Shown one piece after another: positions 50,701 through 60,559 of a stretch of DNA of 64,000 bases. This DNA comes from Membranipora membranacea (lineage: Eukaryota; Bryozoa; Gymnolaemata; Cheilostomatida; Membraniporidae): NCBI GenBank assembly GCA_914767715.1, contig OU612066.1, positions 10,667,001 to 10,731,000 on the forward strand, in the 5' to 3' direction. How positions within the stretch are numbered: position 1 is the first letter of the stretch; the number at the start of each line of letters is the position of its first letter. The notes beneath the pieces are model-generated. The model did no database searches. It was not told the origin of the DNA and saw only the letters and a program-made list of their open reading frames with translations. The position numbers and the translations under genes are program-made.

Positions 50701-53700
50701 CAATTATAAATGCAACTTCTACTGAATAACTGAGCCACCATTTTTGCAACATTTCACAAAATTGATTAGATAAGGCTACACATTTCATCAAGTTACGCGT
50801 TATAAGTGAAACAGGTTGGGATTATCAGTTCAAAGCAGAATCAAAGTGTCATTTGAAGTAGTCATACATTCACAGGGGTAAAACCTATTAAGTATTTAAA
50901 AATATTGGTTTTAGGTGGCTACCACATCCACTTTTGAAATGTTGGAGCAACCAGCCACGTCTTGCACGAAGTACACACTTACAGTATATTTCACTTCACC
51001 ATCTTCTTCTATTTTCTTTTTCTGGTACCTATCAACTTTGACGCACAGATGCTCTCCAGACTTCTGCCAGTGAAGCTTACATCCGGCTACGTTAAACAGA
51101 TTACGTCCACGAAGCTCCTCACGACTAGGTATACCCAGCAGGGTAACACGGGCAGGGTTAGCCTCTACCTCGGGTACCCAGTATGATATAATATTATCAT
51201 CAGGTGACCACTCAAAATCACTGTAAAAAAACAATATTTGAAATGATTACACCTATCTACATACTGTACAGATTATTCTATACTATTAAATATAGAAAGC
51301 AAACACATATCAATCCATCAATCCAAGTATTGGTCATATCATTTCAATGTGGCATGAATGCTGAGTAAGACAGTCTTCAAGACTAATAAGATATACAGCA
51401 ACCAGTTCAACTCAAGTACCCAACCCAGTTGGGATATACCGTAGTAGTAGGTGTTGTGAGGTCTTTTACCTGTATTATCAGTAGTGACAGTACATGCTGA
51501 TAGGCTCACAGAGATTTGTTCTTGCATCAGTTGAGACAGACAAGGTCATAAAATCACCAAGTCTGCCAATTATGAATGCACATTAAGAAACACAAAGTGA
51601 AGTGATTTTCTAACTTACCCAACTCCTGGAACCTTAATACTCTTTTTATCTAACAAACCGCAAGACTATAAACAGAAAGAGGATATGATGATCAATAAAT
51701 AGCGGTGGTGATAGTGACTGCAAGTGTCAATGAAGTATCAAACAGTGATAATCATTTTGACATTTGACTACTTTGGCACATTGTCAACTGAGAGGACAAC
51801 TCCGTAACTAGGGAAAATCAACTTAAAGACTTTGTTTTAGGCTGCTCTTTTGTATCACATCTTATTCTCCATATTTTATTCTATCATGTGAGCGATTTTC
51901 AGCTTTAGAATCCAAATATTAAGGAAGTTATGGCCTCTCAAACTTCCAAGGTGACGGCAATTTATCGGCAGTAAAAATCTTCGGGTACGTCACAACCAGC
52001 TAACCTAGTTGGTCCAAGTGGCGTGATGGTAGCGTCGTTGCCTATAGGTATGGGGACCCGGTTTCGTTTCCCACCCAGGTTTGAATTTTGATCATCAATT
52101 ATTATGTGATTATTAGTGTATTAACTAATAACTCATAATGTCTATGTCACATGTCTATGGTTGTGACATACCCCAGGGGAAACATCCGCTTATTCCCAAT
52201 GCCGGTTGAAGGCAATCACCCTGGAAGTTTGAGAGGCCATAACTTCCTCAATATTTGGATTCTAAAGCTGAAAATCGCTCACATGATAGAATAAAATATG
52301 GAGAATAAGATGTGATACAAAAGAGCAGCCTCAAACAAAGTCTTTAACATGTATTTTCAGGCATATTTATGTGCTCACCATTAATTCATATAACTCAAAA
52401 TATACATAACAAGCTGCTGAACAAATAGTATGTACTATCATCAGGTGACATATTAAAATACAGTTTTCATGGCGTTGTTGTTTTTGCATGGAGTGAGGTC
52501 TTTTTCCAGTATTGTCAGTTATGACATTAGAGGCTCTTTGGGCTCACAGAGTGTTTATCTAGCATCATTTGAGACAGACTTAGTCACAAAAAACTAAGCC
52601 TACCAATTATAAATGTAACTACAAAGAATCTTGGAGGCATTCGGAATTTAGAGTTTCAGGATCAACTTACCGGTAATTCGTATACGCTAACTGCATCAAC
52701 TTGGAGACGAGCGAAATAGGTACCATCATGGTTCCATCTAAAATAGATGAGGGTCATGATGATGGAACATGAATTTAGTCCAAGAAAGACTCCCAGCATA
52801 TGACACATTTATTTCTGAACCCACAAAACAATATATATTTGTAATAGTAACCAACTTGGACAATACATGACCCAGTAGTCTAACATTTACTAAAATTCTT
52901 CTTAAACAGTAGTTAATACGCAGTCATATATCAACCCAATAACTGACATATCATTTAGGGTCAGATTTACAAGTCAGTTAGGAGTCAAGTTCAGCAAAGC
53001 TTGATCAAACTTACTTGAGGATTGGCCATCCTGCAGCGGGTCCATCGACAGCGAATCCTCTCTTCTTAGCTCCAGTCTGAACATCCCAGACTATTACGCT
53101 CTCTGCTACTCCAGTATCGCTACGAGACACCGGCATAGGGCTGAACGTGACGAGATATCGCTCGCATGGTGAAAAGTCGACTAGCTGTACGCCCTGATGA
53201 CTGAATCTCTGTATCTGCCTGAAATGTTCACCTCCCCACAGAGCAATGCCCTTGGAGTGTAAGGTGCACAGATAGGATCCTAGAGGAGACCATCTCACAT
53301 AGGTCTCAGTCCAGTGCTACAAAATATGGATATAAATACACATGAATAGCATACAGCAGGATGTAATGCATGTCAAGAAAATGGTCTCGCAGGAAATGAT
53401 CTACTGGGCCCCATAGTGTAATCTAATATTATGACAGTTAATAAAGACAAATTACATATATATATATAAAAAAATAGTGCTAGATATAGATTTCATGGTG
53501 TGTGAATAATAACCTCCGAAAAACCCTAGATTTGTATGAAAACTCAAACAGCTACCATGTAATCACTGATGTGATGTGGCAATGAAACCAACAACACCAC
53601 TGATATCACATAGATAAGACCACAGCATGAGACACATAAGTAATTACCTTTCTCTCTTCAGCTACAGAGAACTCAGGAGTAGAGTTCATAATAATACTAG

Positions 53701-55318
53701 TCTTCTCTCCTCTCTCATAGATCACACTCAGCTGATCGAGGCATTCTTTATTTAATAACCAACTCTGTAGATTACCCTGCAGAAAATAAACCAACATTAC
53801 AGAACAACAGTTTCATATATATCGAGACCAAATCAATGTTCACCTCTGTTAGCTCTTAAATATTACAACACAGTCTATCAAAATGAAGTAAATTAGTTCA
53901 CAAGTGTTGTGTTAGATAATCTAGCAGATCAATGAAAACGGAAAACAATCTATGAATGTCCTGAAGTAATTGTGGACCCGTATAACTTGTGTCCATAAAT
54001 GCTCAATATTTGTTTAGTTTAATCATGACTTACATGATCCTTGTAGGGTACAGGGGATGGTGCCTCCCATTCATCTGTGACAGTTGTGTACTTATCAAAG
54101 TCAGAAAACAGGTTAACAGCGAATATGTGGTTCTTGTCAAGCTTGTGGCCATTTACAGCCTTGACAGCTTCCTTTGCTTCTGCGAGCGTGGCAAACTCCA
54201 GGAACATGTACCTACACATAGAAAAGAAATAATGGTTACTGATCTATTAGCTTAACCATAAATGTAATGCGAATGCTTCCGTATAATCACCATAACGATA
54301 TGTTAGTGGGATAAATAGGATTTGAATGAAATGAAAAATTTGAAATGCTGGTTTTCAAACAATGACAGCCATTGTGGAAATACTGGTAGAAGATAACTCA
54401 CCCTTTTGTCTGTTTCTTGTCATCAAGCGGTACATGCTCAGTTACGAGTGTGCCAAACTTAGAGAACAGTTTCTTCAATACATTCTTCAGCTTCTCAATC
54501 TTTTCAGCTCCAACCACAGGGATATTGTCACAAACTATCACAGACTCAAAAGAATCACTTGGGTTGGGTTTCTGCTTCAAAATGTCAGGCAACAATTCTG
54601 CAAAATAAAAAGTAACATGTCACATCAGGGGTTAATATGAGACAGGTCCATGCATTTCCAGGACGATGTATATATATATATATATGCTACTATATTGTTT
54701 GAAGCATTATAGGTTCATACTAATTGTCCGCAGGTAAGTTGATGGGAAGTTACCAGCCGAGCAGTGAGTAGAGTAGTACTAGTAAGTAGTAGGTTACTAC
54801 TACTATTAGTACTAGTCAGTTCTAACTAGGCTCTCCTATTCAAATCTTCTTAGTTAATAAGTTAGTAGCTAGCTTAGAACAAGGAGTAATAGCGAATAGA
54901 ATGCTTGCTTAGAAGGTGCTCTGCTGGTCATTAAAATTTACTCATTACCCAACCCATCATTCATCATCAATTTGTTTTGTGGTAGGGTGCATTATGCTTC
55001 TCTCCATGTCAGGATTGTTTTAAAACATATAACTCAGTAACTGACTACACAACTCCACAGAGTGAGAGAGACTCAGCACAGACTCACTAAGCAAAGTTAA
55101 TCATCATCTGTAACCTGTTCATTTCTGTCATTATTTTGAGATACTTTATTTATTATCTTAATTCTTAGTTAGGCTAGCATACCCTCATCAGCAATGTCAT
55201 CAATATAATCTTCAGGGTCACTGAAGTCATCTTCTAGGTCAGACATGTCTTCTTTGTTCTCTATGTATTCACTTTCAGATTGTCTTGATCCAATCCGTTT
55301 CCCATCTCCCACAGCCAT
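47797..55318 (-). CDS. EIF3B: Eukaryotic translation initiation factor 3 subunit B
   Basis: eIF3b is a core scaffold of the cytoplasmic eIF3 complex on the 40S ribosome. Exons in transcript order: 55318-55183, 54597-54402, 54211-54034, 53776-53648, 53316-53015, 52737-52671, 51665-51619, 51220-50983, 50427-50235, 49946-49726, 49534-49409, 48931-48854, 48202-48094, 47894-47797; 705 residues with no frame break. Domains: acidic N terminus, RRM (about 63-147, [12 protein letters not shown]...YMFLEF), then the beta-propeller with diagnostic segments such as [52 protein letters not shown]-like [25 protein letters not shown] and [10 protein letters not shown]. The C terminus has the basic helical [12 protein letters not shown]...[16 protein letters not shown] segment and ends in an acidic [14 protein letters not shown] region as in other animals. 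Introns carry five copies of a private repeat and a TTAA-flanked element. Confidence 0.97.
48340..48845. repeat. Direct repeat pair in eIF3b intron
   Basis: About 48340-48475 and 48700-48845 are diverged direct copies (ATGGCTA...GACAAGGAA..., ...TGCTGGATCATGAACTGAT). They flank the first copy of the 145-bp eIF3b repeat, so this intron holds a partial tandem duplication of a larger unit. Confidence 0.7.
48542..48688. repeat. eIF3b intronic repeat, copy 1
   Basis: About 147 bases: TGCATGTAGTGAGGTCTTTC, ACAGTACAGGCTGTTAGGCT, TTGAGACAGACAAGGTCACA and ACCAATTATAAATGCAACTT in that order. Four more copies in the same orientation follow in other introns of this gene. Confidence 0.85.
49150..49297. 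repeat. eIF3b intronic repeat, copy 2
   Basis: Same unit as 48542-48688, about 148 bases, same orientation, in the neighbouring intron. It is close to copy 1, with a few substitutions. Confidence 0.85.
50581..50728. repeat. eIF3b intronic repeat, copy 3
   Basis: Same unit, about 148 bases, same orientation; it closely matches copies 1 and 2. Confidence 0.85.
51448..51585. repeat. eIF3b intronic repeat, copy 4
   Basis: Same unit but more diverged (GTAGTAGTAGGTGTTGTGAG at the start), about 138 bases. Confidence 0.8.
51823..52347. mobile_element. TTAA-flanked inverted-repeat element with tRNA-like core
   Basis: Arms of about 125 bases (AGACTTTGTTTTAGGCTGCT... and its inverse ...AGCAGCCTCAAACAAAGTCT) are bounded on both sides by TTAA (51823-51826 and 52344-52347), the target duplication of piggyBac-type transposases. 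The central, unpaired part (about 52005-52085) resembles a tRNA promoter: AAGTGGCGTGATGGTAGCG as an A box, and GACCCGGTTTCGTTTCCCAC as a degenerate B box. There is no open frame. It lies in an eIF3b intron. Confidence 0.75.
52486..52626. repeat. eIF3b intronic repeat, copy 5
   Basis: The most diverged of the five copies (GGAGTGAGGTCTTTTTCCAG...ACCAATTATAAATGTAACT), about 141 bases, same orientation. Confidence 0.8.
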
Positions 55319-55326
55319 TTCTTTGA

Positions 55327-55509
55327 ATGAATTCCCTCTATTGGTGTAACGTGTGTCAGGGGCAGAGTGCGCATGAGCACAGCAAGTTGTGTGTGATGTA
55401 TGCTAAACATAGGGATATTGGAGCAATAGCCGATATATTAGAATTGGATATAGCAGTCTACAAGGAAGCCGGCAAGCGGATACACAGCCTAAAAACCTCT
55501 GAGCTGTAA
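55327..55509 (+). CDS. Small ORF head-to-head with eIF3b (60 residues)
   Basis: It starts with ATG eight bases from the eIF3b ATG, on the opposite strand, and ends at TAA 55507-55509, directly followed by an AATAAA-like stretch. The peptide has a cysteine/histidine cluster (CNVCQGQSAHEHSKLC) that could bind zinc, and a helical-looking second half (IGAIADILELDIAVYKEAGK). The amino-acid composition is protein-like, but I do not recognise the family. It overlaps the region expected to be the eIF3b 5' leader, so it may be noise or the product of a bidirectional promoter. Confidence 0.3.
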   Translation: MNSLYWCNVCQGQSAHEHSKLCVMYAKHRDIGAIADILELDIAVYKEAGKRIHSLKTSEL

Positions 55510-55956
55510 TAAACCATGAGACGTGCCACGAGTTTCCATCACCAAGTTTTAGGGATTTATGGCTAATATCCAAGTGAAAAATATATTCTTCTGACAGACT
55601 TCAACAGACATTGCATGATTCAGTCAATGTAGTTTTACTACTTTTATGCACTTAGATTTCTTTTCCTTAACCATACTTTAGTCAGTGACAAGGCAGGAGT
55701 ATTTGCTTGTGCATAATTCATTATCCTCTGATAGTGATACCAGGTGATACACCATTTAAACCGGTTTGTGCTGTTGGTTATCCAGGGAAGGACCAATTCA
55801 TTCAATCAACAATTGGTTATGTCCTATGGGGGATACCTGTCCTTGCCCATGGGACTACTGCATTTCCTGACTTTGCAGTAGTCCTCTGAGTGTGGGCTAA
55901 CCTGTCCTGTGATCAAGGAGTTTTTACTCTGACTGAGTCTGACCTGTTGTGTCTGT

Positions 55957-55988
55957 GCAATGAACTCCCTCTTCAGGGAGTTCATTGG
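55957..55988. repeat. Hairpin CAATGAACTCCCT / AGGGAGTTCATTG
   Basis: Perfect 13-base arms around a 4-base loop. One arm with the loop recurs at about 2859-2881, so it is a dispersed repeat. Confidence 0.8.
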
Positions 55989-57770
55989 TCTGTGTGTGTG
56001 TGTGTTTGGTACTTGTTTGTAATTAATTGTTAATTAATAGTTAAGATATAGTAGATAGAGATTTACATCAATTATGTTTGGTTGTCAATGTAGCTTTTTC
56101 TTCTTTGAGTTTTATATTAAGCACTACCCCCCCCCCCCCCTGATCACTTATCTCATAACAATGTGCAGAGAGTCTGTGTAGTAAGTGTAGTTTTCATCAA
56201 GAATGATTGTGCCAGTGATGATGGTCCATAGACTGGTGATTGAATGTCATGACTAGACTATAAATAACTCACAGTACAGACAGGTCTATTCCGTTGTTGC
56301 CAAACCTGGGCGTGAACTGGCAGTTCCTCATTATCAAATTGATAGAGCTTTCATTGATCATTGCTATTTCATTCATTCCCAACAGTCAAGTTCTATGATC
56401 GCTCTCTACATTGGCCCATGGAACTGCAAAGCATGGGCTTGGATGCATGTTCTTTTGTCCGAATACACCCTGGAACTAATCCACCCATGCGGAATAAGGC
56501 CAAATAATACCCTGCTCTTGGTTAGATACATAACTTGAAACAAAAATCAAATTGCTGAGCTGACCATGCCCTGCAGTTGTTTGATTATAATATGTGAGCA
56601 ATTTGTCAGCCCTGGCTGCTGATGTTGGGGCGGCAGCGCAAAAATAACAAAACGATCCACTTTGGTGGTTTTGCTTTCATAAATGAAATAATACTGAAAA
56701 GGCCGAAGCATTGGTTGAGATAGATGTTGTCAGCCATTGAAACAAACCAACATCATAATGGCTCAGTAAAACATGCCAAAGCAAGTTAGCCTATTTCTGA
56801 GGGTTCTTAAGGAAAAAGTGTGAACCAAGTTGACAGCTAGGATAAGGTCGGGCAAAGTTGAATTGTAAACTGGGATTATAATACTTTGTGATTTGGGACT
56901 CATCAGAAGTAAGGGGGGTGAAGCCCTGTCAAGAATGAGAGTTAGAGGGTTAGGAGTTATAGCCCTCTGACTCCTTGCTCAACCTTTCTATCATAATGTT
57001 GTCACCTCATGAAAATCAATAGGTTTTACATTCCTGTACTGTGAGGAGGGATTTTGCAAACCAGATAAAACTTCTTCTTTAATCCGACGCCTTTAATTAG
57101 GTGAAAGAGGATCACAAAACCGCAGTCATAGGATAGTATATATATGGAGAAGTCGAGAAACTGGAAATTCTAGCCGTGGTTTTAACTGGAATTTTCAATG
57201 TATATATACTGATTCGTTTTTTTTTGCAACATGTGTTACCTGGGATATAACAAACTATCTCTGTTGATTGTATATCAATATTCAATACTTTGCATCTTTT
57301 TATAAACTTATTTACAATGAAGACTTTTTGTTTCAGATCCTTGTTGGCAGACAGAATCCTGAGATCACAATCTAATAGTTTTGAGACCTTACCCATGTTA
57401 CTACCGTAGAATAACATTCAACCATCTCCATATCAGGTTAGTTCACAAGACTTCTCATCCCATACCCACGTTTAGCACATAACTTTAGTAGGTAGGTACA
57501 TACGTTAATGTCATTTCATCTATTTAGATCCTATTATCACCACTTAATACTTCTACTAGCCTTTTCATTCATATATTTGTTTCACATCTGAGTCAGCATT
57601 GGATTACAAGAGCAAGACAAAGAACTAACAGAATTTACTATGATTAAATTGCTTTGCTGCTAATTAACTAATCTGCCTCAGTCATAATTATCATCTAGTT
57701 TGCTGTCTGTCTACCACCCCAGTTTTAAAAGTACTACAATGAAAGCATGCTGACATAGCATAGATAAATA

Positions 57771-57834
57771 GCCTGGGCAGGCTGTCGGGGGTAGGTCCCA
57801 ACCCACTCACCCAGACAGCCTGCCCAGGCTACTT
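57771..57834. repeat. Hairpin TAGCCTGGGCAGGCTGTC
   Basis: TAGCCTGGGCAGGCTGTC is followed by its inverse GACAGCCTGCCCAGGCTA across a 25-base or so loop. A single arm (GACAGCCTGCTCAGGCTA) is also at about 2450-2467. Confidence 0.8.
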
Positions 57835-57917
57835 AGGCTAATAGATAAGTCCACTTTGAGATAACCGCCCAGCTTTTGTTTTATATTTTAGGGTAGACAG
57901 GCAGCTTACTAGGCTTT

Positions 57918-59861
57918 ATGATGAGTGCCAACAATGGCTTGTTTCAAACTGAGTATGCTAACTTGTCTCACTACATCCGCCAGCACGGTATAGAAAAAAC
58001 CTGCACTGAGGAGTTTGGTAAACTAGATAATAACTGTAGTCGTGTCGACTATTTACTTAACTTGCACACAAAATTCGCTAACACACAATGCACCGCACGA
58101 TCAAAAACTACTAAGAATCTCAAGAAGGCGGAATCTCTAAAAGCCGATGGAAACAAGTTGTTCCAAACCCAGAAACACAACAAAGCTCTTGAGACTTACA
58201 ACAAAGCCATTCTCTTAACCCCACATGGTGAGAATAAAGGGCTGCTAGGAGTGTTATACGCTAACAGAAGTGCTGTGCTTTTCTCTCTCAACAAGTACAC
58301 AGAATGCCTTGCTAACATCGAATATGCTCTGCAGAATAACTACCCAGAGGAGAACCAATATAAACTGTTCGTCAGACGTGCCAAATGCCATCAGTTCACC
58401 ACATCAACGAAAGAGTTTCAAGAAAGTTTGGATGCTGCTACGTTTTGGCTAGAGAAGGCCAATCTCAGTGAGACAATTCACAACAAATGGTCAAAGGAAA
58501 TTTCCGAGCTCTCTCATACCTCTATAATTACACACAATGATGAGACGGATCGAGAAATGATAGAGCAAAGAAATGAAGAGTTCCCCTCTCTGTCGGTAAA
58601 AGCTGGCGTGGCTGAGAATAATGAATTCGGCAGATTTGTACACGCTGATGCAGATATTGAAGCAGGCAGCACGGTACTTGTAGAGAAGCCATACTGCTCA
58701 GTAACCATGCCCGAGTACTATCTCTCGCACTGTGCACACTGTCAGGCTAGGGCTGACATGTCTCCATATCCGTGTACAGGCTGTGCTGATCTCATATACT
58801 GCAATGAAAGCTGTCAGGCTGAGGCTTGGCAGCAGTACCACCAGTATGAGTGTGGCTTTATCCTCCGCCTTAGGGATGTGAATATAAACATGGGACACTT
58901 AGCGTTGAGAACAGCTCTGAAAGCTGGTTATGATACTCTCAAGGGCATATCAGATGGAAGTGTAACTATTATCTCTCAGCATCCTTATAGCAGTCAGGAT
59001 TATTTGAATGTGTTCAATCTTGGGGGACACGAGACTGAAAGGACCAGTAAGGATTTATTCTGGAGAGCATACGCATGCGTGATTCTAGCCCATATGTGTG
59101 ACACAGCGGCATGGAGCGATGGAGCAGAAGATGCAAAACTCATGATAGCCAGTTTCACACTTCATCATATGCAAGTTATGCCTTGCAATGCTCATGAGAT
59201 TTCAGAGTTACTCTACGATGTGAAACATCCTTATCGGAGTCAAACTATCGAGATTGGGGGCGGTATGTACCCCACCCTCAGTCTTTTCAACCACTCATGC
59301 GATCCAGTTGTAGTAAGGACATTTACTAAAGGAAACACCTGTATAATGAAGGCTTTATCTCCAATTGGCAAGGATGAGCAGGTGTACGACAACTATGGTG
59401 TTGTGTATGCTGTTCACGATATAAAGGAAAGGCAACTTAAAGTACAGAGCCAGTATTACTTTGAGTGTCTGTGTTCACCCTGTACACAGAACTGGCTTGA
59501 CTATCCTGCTATGAGTTATGATACTGAGCCAATGTATAAATGTGTCAGCTGTGGAGCTATGATGACACCCCCGGAGGAGTCGCAGTGTCCTCAATGTGGG
59601 GCACAATTCGATAAAGCTGCTGCTGATAACAAGTTAGCCAAGGCCAAGCAGGCATTGGATAAACACATGTCAAGTCTCTTCTGCGACAATCTCTCTGATA
59701 TGTCTCGAATCTCACTTATAGAAAAAGCTAACACCTTTGCTACTTATTCACAGATAGTTAACACTCTTGTATTCAGGCCTTACAAGTCATTAAATGATTG
59801 TCAGGAGGCTCTAAAACATATCTATGGAATGCTTAGTAATCACACCACTGTAAGCAAATAA
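57918..59861 (+). CDS. SMYD4: SMYD4-like TPR / MYND / SET-domain protein
   Basis: SMYD family proteins are SET-domain lysine methyltransferases whose SET domain is interrupted by a MYND zinc finger. The 647-residue frame has TPR-type helices at about 68-165 (ADGNKLFQTQKHNKALETYNKAI, NRSAVLFSL), the first SET segment at about 225-268 (GRFVHADADIEAGSTVLVEKPY), and the MYND finger with C272, C275, C286, C289, C295, C299, H308 and C312. The SET core has NHSCDP (458-463) and YDNYG (490-494), followed by post-SET cysteines C517, C519 and C522 and a second CxxC pair (C542/C545, C557/C560). TPR before SET is the SMYD4 arrangement. The gene has no intron in its coding region, unlike all its neighbours. 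Start ATG 57918 is followed at once by a second ATG. Confidence 0.9.
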   Translation: MMSANNGLFQTEYANLSHYIRQHGIEKTCTEEFGKLDNNCSRVDYLLNLHTKFANTQCTARSKTTKNLKKAESLKADGNKLFQTQKHNKALETYNKAILLTPHGENKGLLGVLYANRSAVLFSLNKYTECLANIEYALQNNYPEENQYKLFVRRAKCHQFTTSTKEFQESLDAATFWLEKANLSETIHNKWSKEISELSHTSIITHNDETDREMIEQRNEEFPSLSVKAGVAENNEFGRFVHADADIEAGSTVLVEKPYCSVTMPEYYLSHCAHCQARADMSPYPCTGCADLIYCNESCQAEAWQQYHQYECGFILRLRDVNINMGHLALRTALKAGYDTLKGISDGSVTIISQHPYSSQDYLNVFNLGGHETERTSKDLFWRAYACVILAHMCDTAAWSDGAEDAKLMIASFTLHHMQVMPCNAHEISELLYDVKHPYRSQTIEIGGGMYPTLSLFNHSCDPVVVRTFTKGNTCIMKALSPIGKDEQVYDNYGVVYAVHDIKERQLKVQSQYYFECLCSPCTQNWLDYPAMSYDTEPMYKCVSCGAMMTPPEESQCPQCGAQFDKAAADNKLAKAKQALDKHMSSLFCDNLSDMSRISLIEKANTFATYSQIVNTLVFRPYKSLNDCQEALKHIYGMLSNHTTVSK

Positions 59862-60559
59862 GTGTGACTTAGACCCTTATTTTACAATCTCCTTTTTTAT
59901 GACTATCACCTAGTCCTATGATATGCTATTTATTATCTTTGCTATGACAATGCCAATCCCTAGCTTTTCTGCTTTGCTTATTTCAGATGTGCACTATATA
60001 CACAAATTTAAAAGATTACTTGGAAGTCTCATATACTTATTATGACCCCATTTTTTTCCTAAGGTTTGCTAGTCGTGGCCATTGTGTTTATGTTTGTGAT
60101 TATCTTTTGATCCCCTAAATAAATTAGTTATGTCAGGTTTATGATATGTACACTCATTTCGATAAATATACACACTCGTAGCCAACAGAGTAAAAATAAT
60201 CTCAGCATTATTACTTCAGTGCCTTTTGAACATAACTACTCGTTTCAACCAGAAATAGCTTTCTAGTCTTGCTAGTCTAGCTTTGCACTGGTACGACAAC
60301 TGTTTGATCACCTCAAAGTATATGTACTTTCTAATTGCACCTGTTTTTTCATAATGAATAATTCATGATTTTTTGCCAGACTGTTAATGTACTGAGGTCT
60401 GAGGCCACATAATGGCTATCAAACTTAGTTAATGGTTACACGGTTTAATGGGTCATGAGTTGTACTTTATCACTTTTATCAGGCGTCACACACTGGCTCT
60501 GCACAGTTAGTAGTGCTAAGAACACCGTCTCGTCTCGCTGAACAAGCCTGTACAAGGCG
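59862..60559. other. Spacer between SMYD4-like gene and CUTC
   Basis: It contains the 3' region of the SMYD4-like gene with an AATAAA at 60118-60123, and the presumed promoter and leader of the CutC gene. No exon or repeat is recognised. Confidence 0.55.
60118..60123 (+). terminator. Polyadenylation signal AATAAA of the SMYD4-like gene
   Basis: Canonical hexamer about 257 bases after the stop codon, in an AT-rich 3' region. Confidence 0.5.

Larger units (their letters stand above)
55319..57917. other. Intergenic stretch between eIF3b and the SMYD4-like gene
   Basis: A divergent promoter region. It holds a small open frame right next to the eIF3b start (55327-55509, listed separately), hairpins at 55957-55988 and 57771-57834, a C run near 56126-56140 and a TG run near 55990-56003. 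A pyrimidine-rich tract ending in TTTTAG near 57890 could be a splice acceptor for a 5' untranslated intron of the next gene. Confidence 0.5.

Noticed and set aside
57112-57417. Minus-strand 101-residue ORF upstream of the SMYD4-like gene
   Set aside because: AT-rich composition, no domain, no nearby exons; its length is compatible with chance in this base composition.
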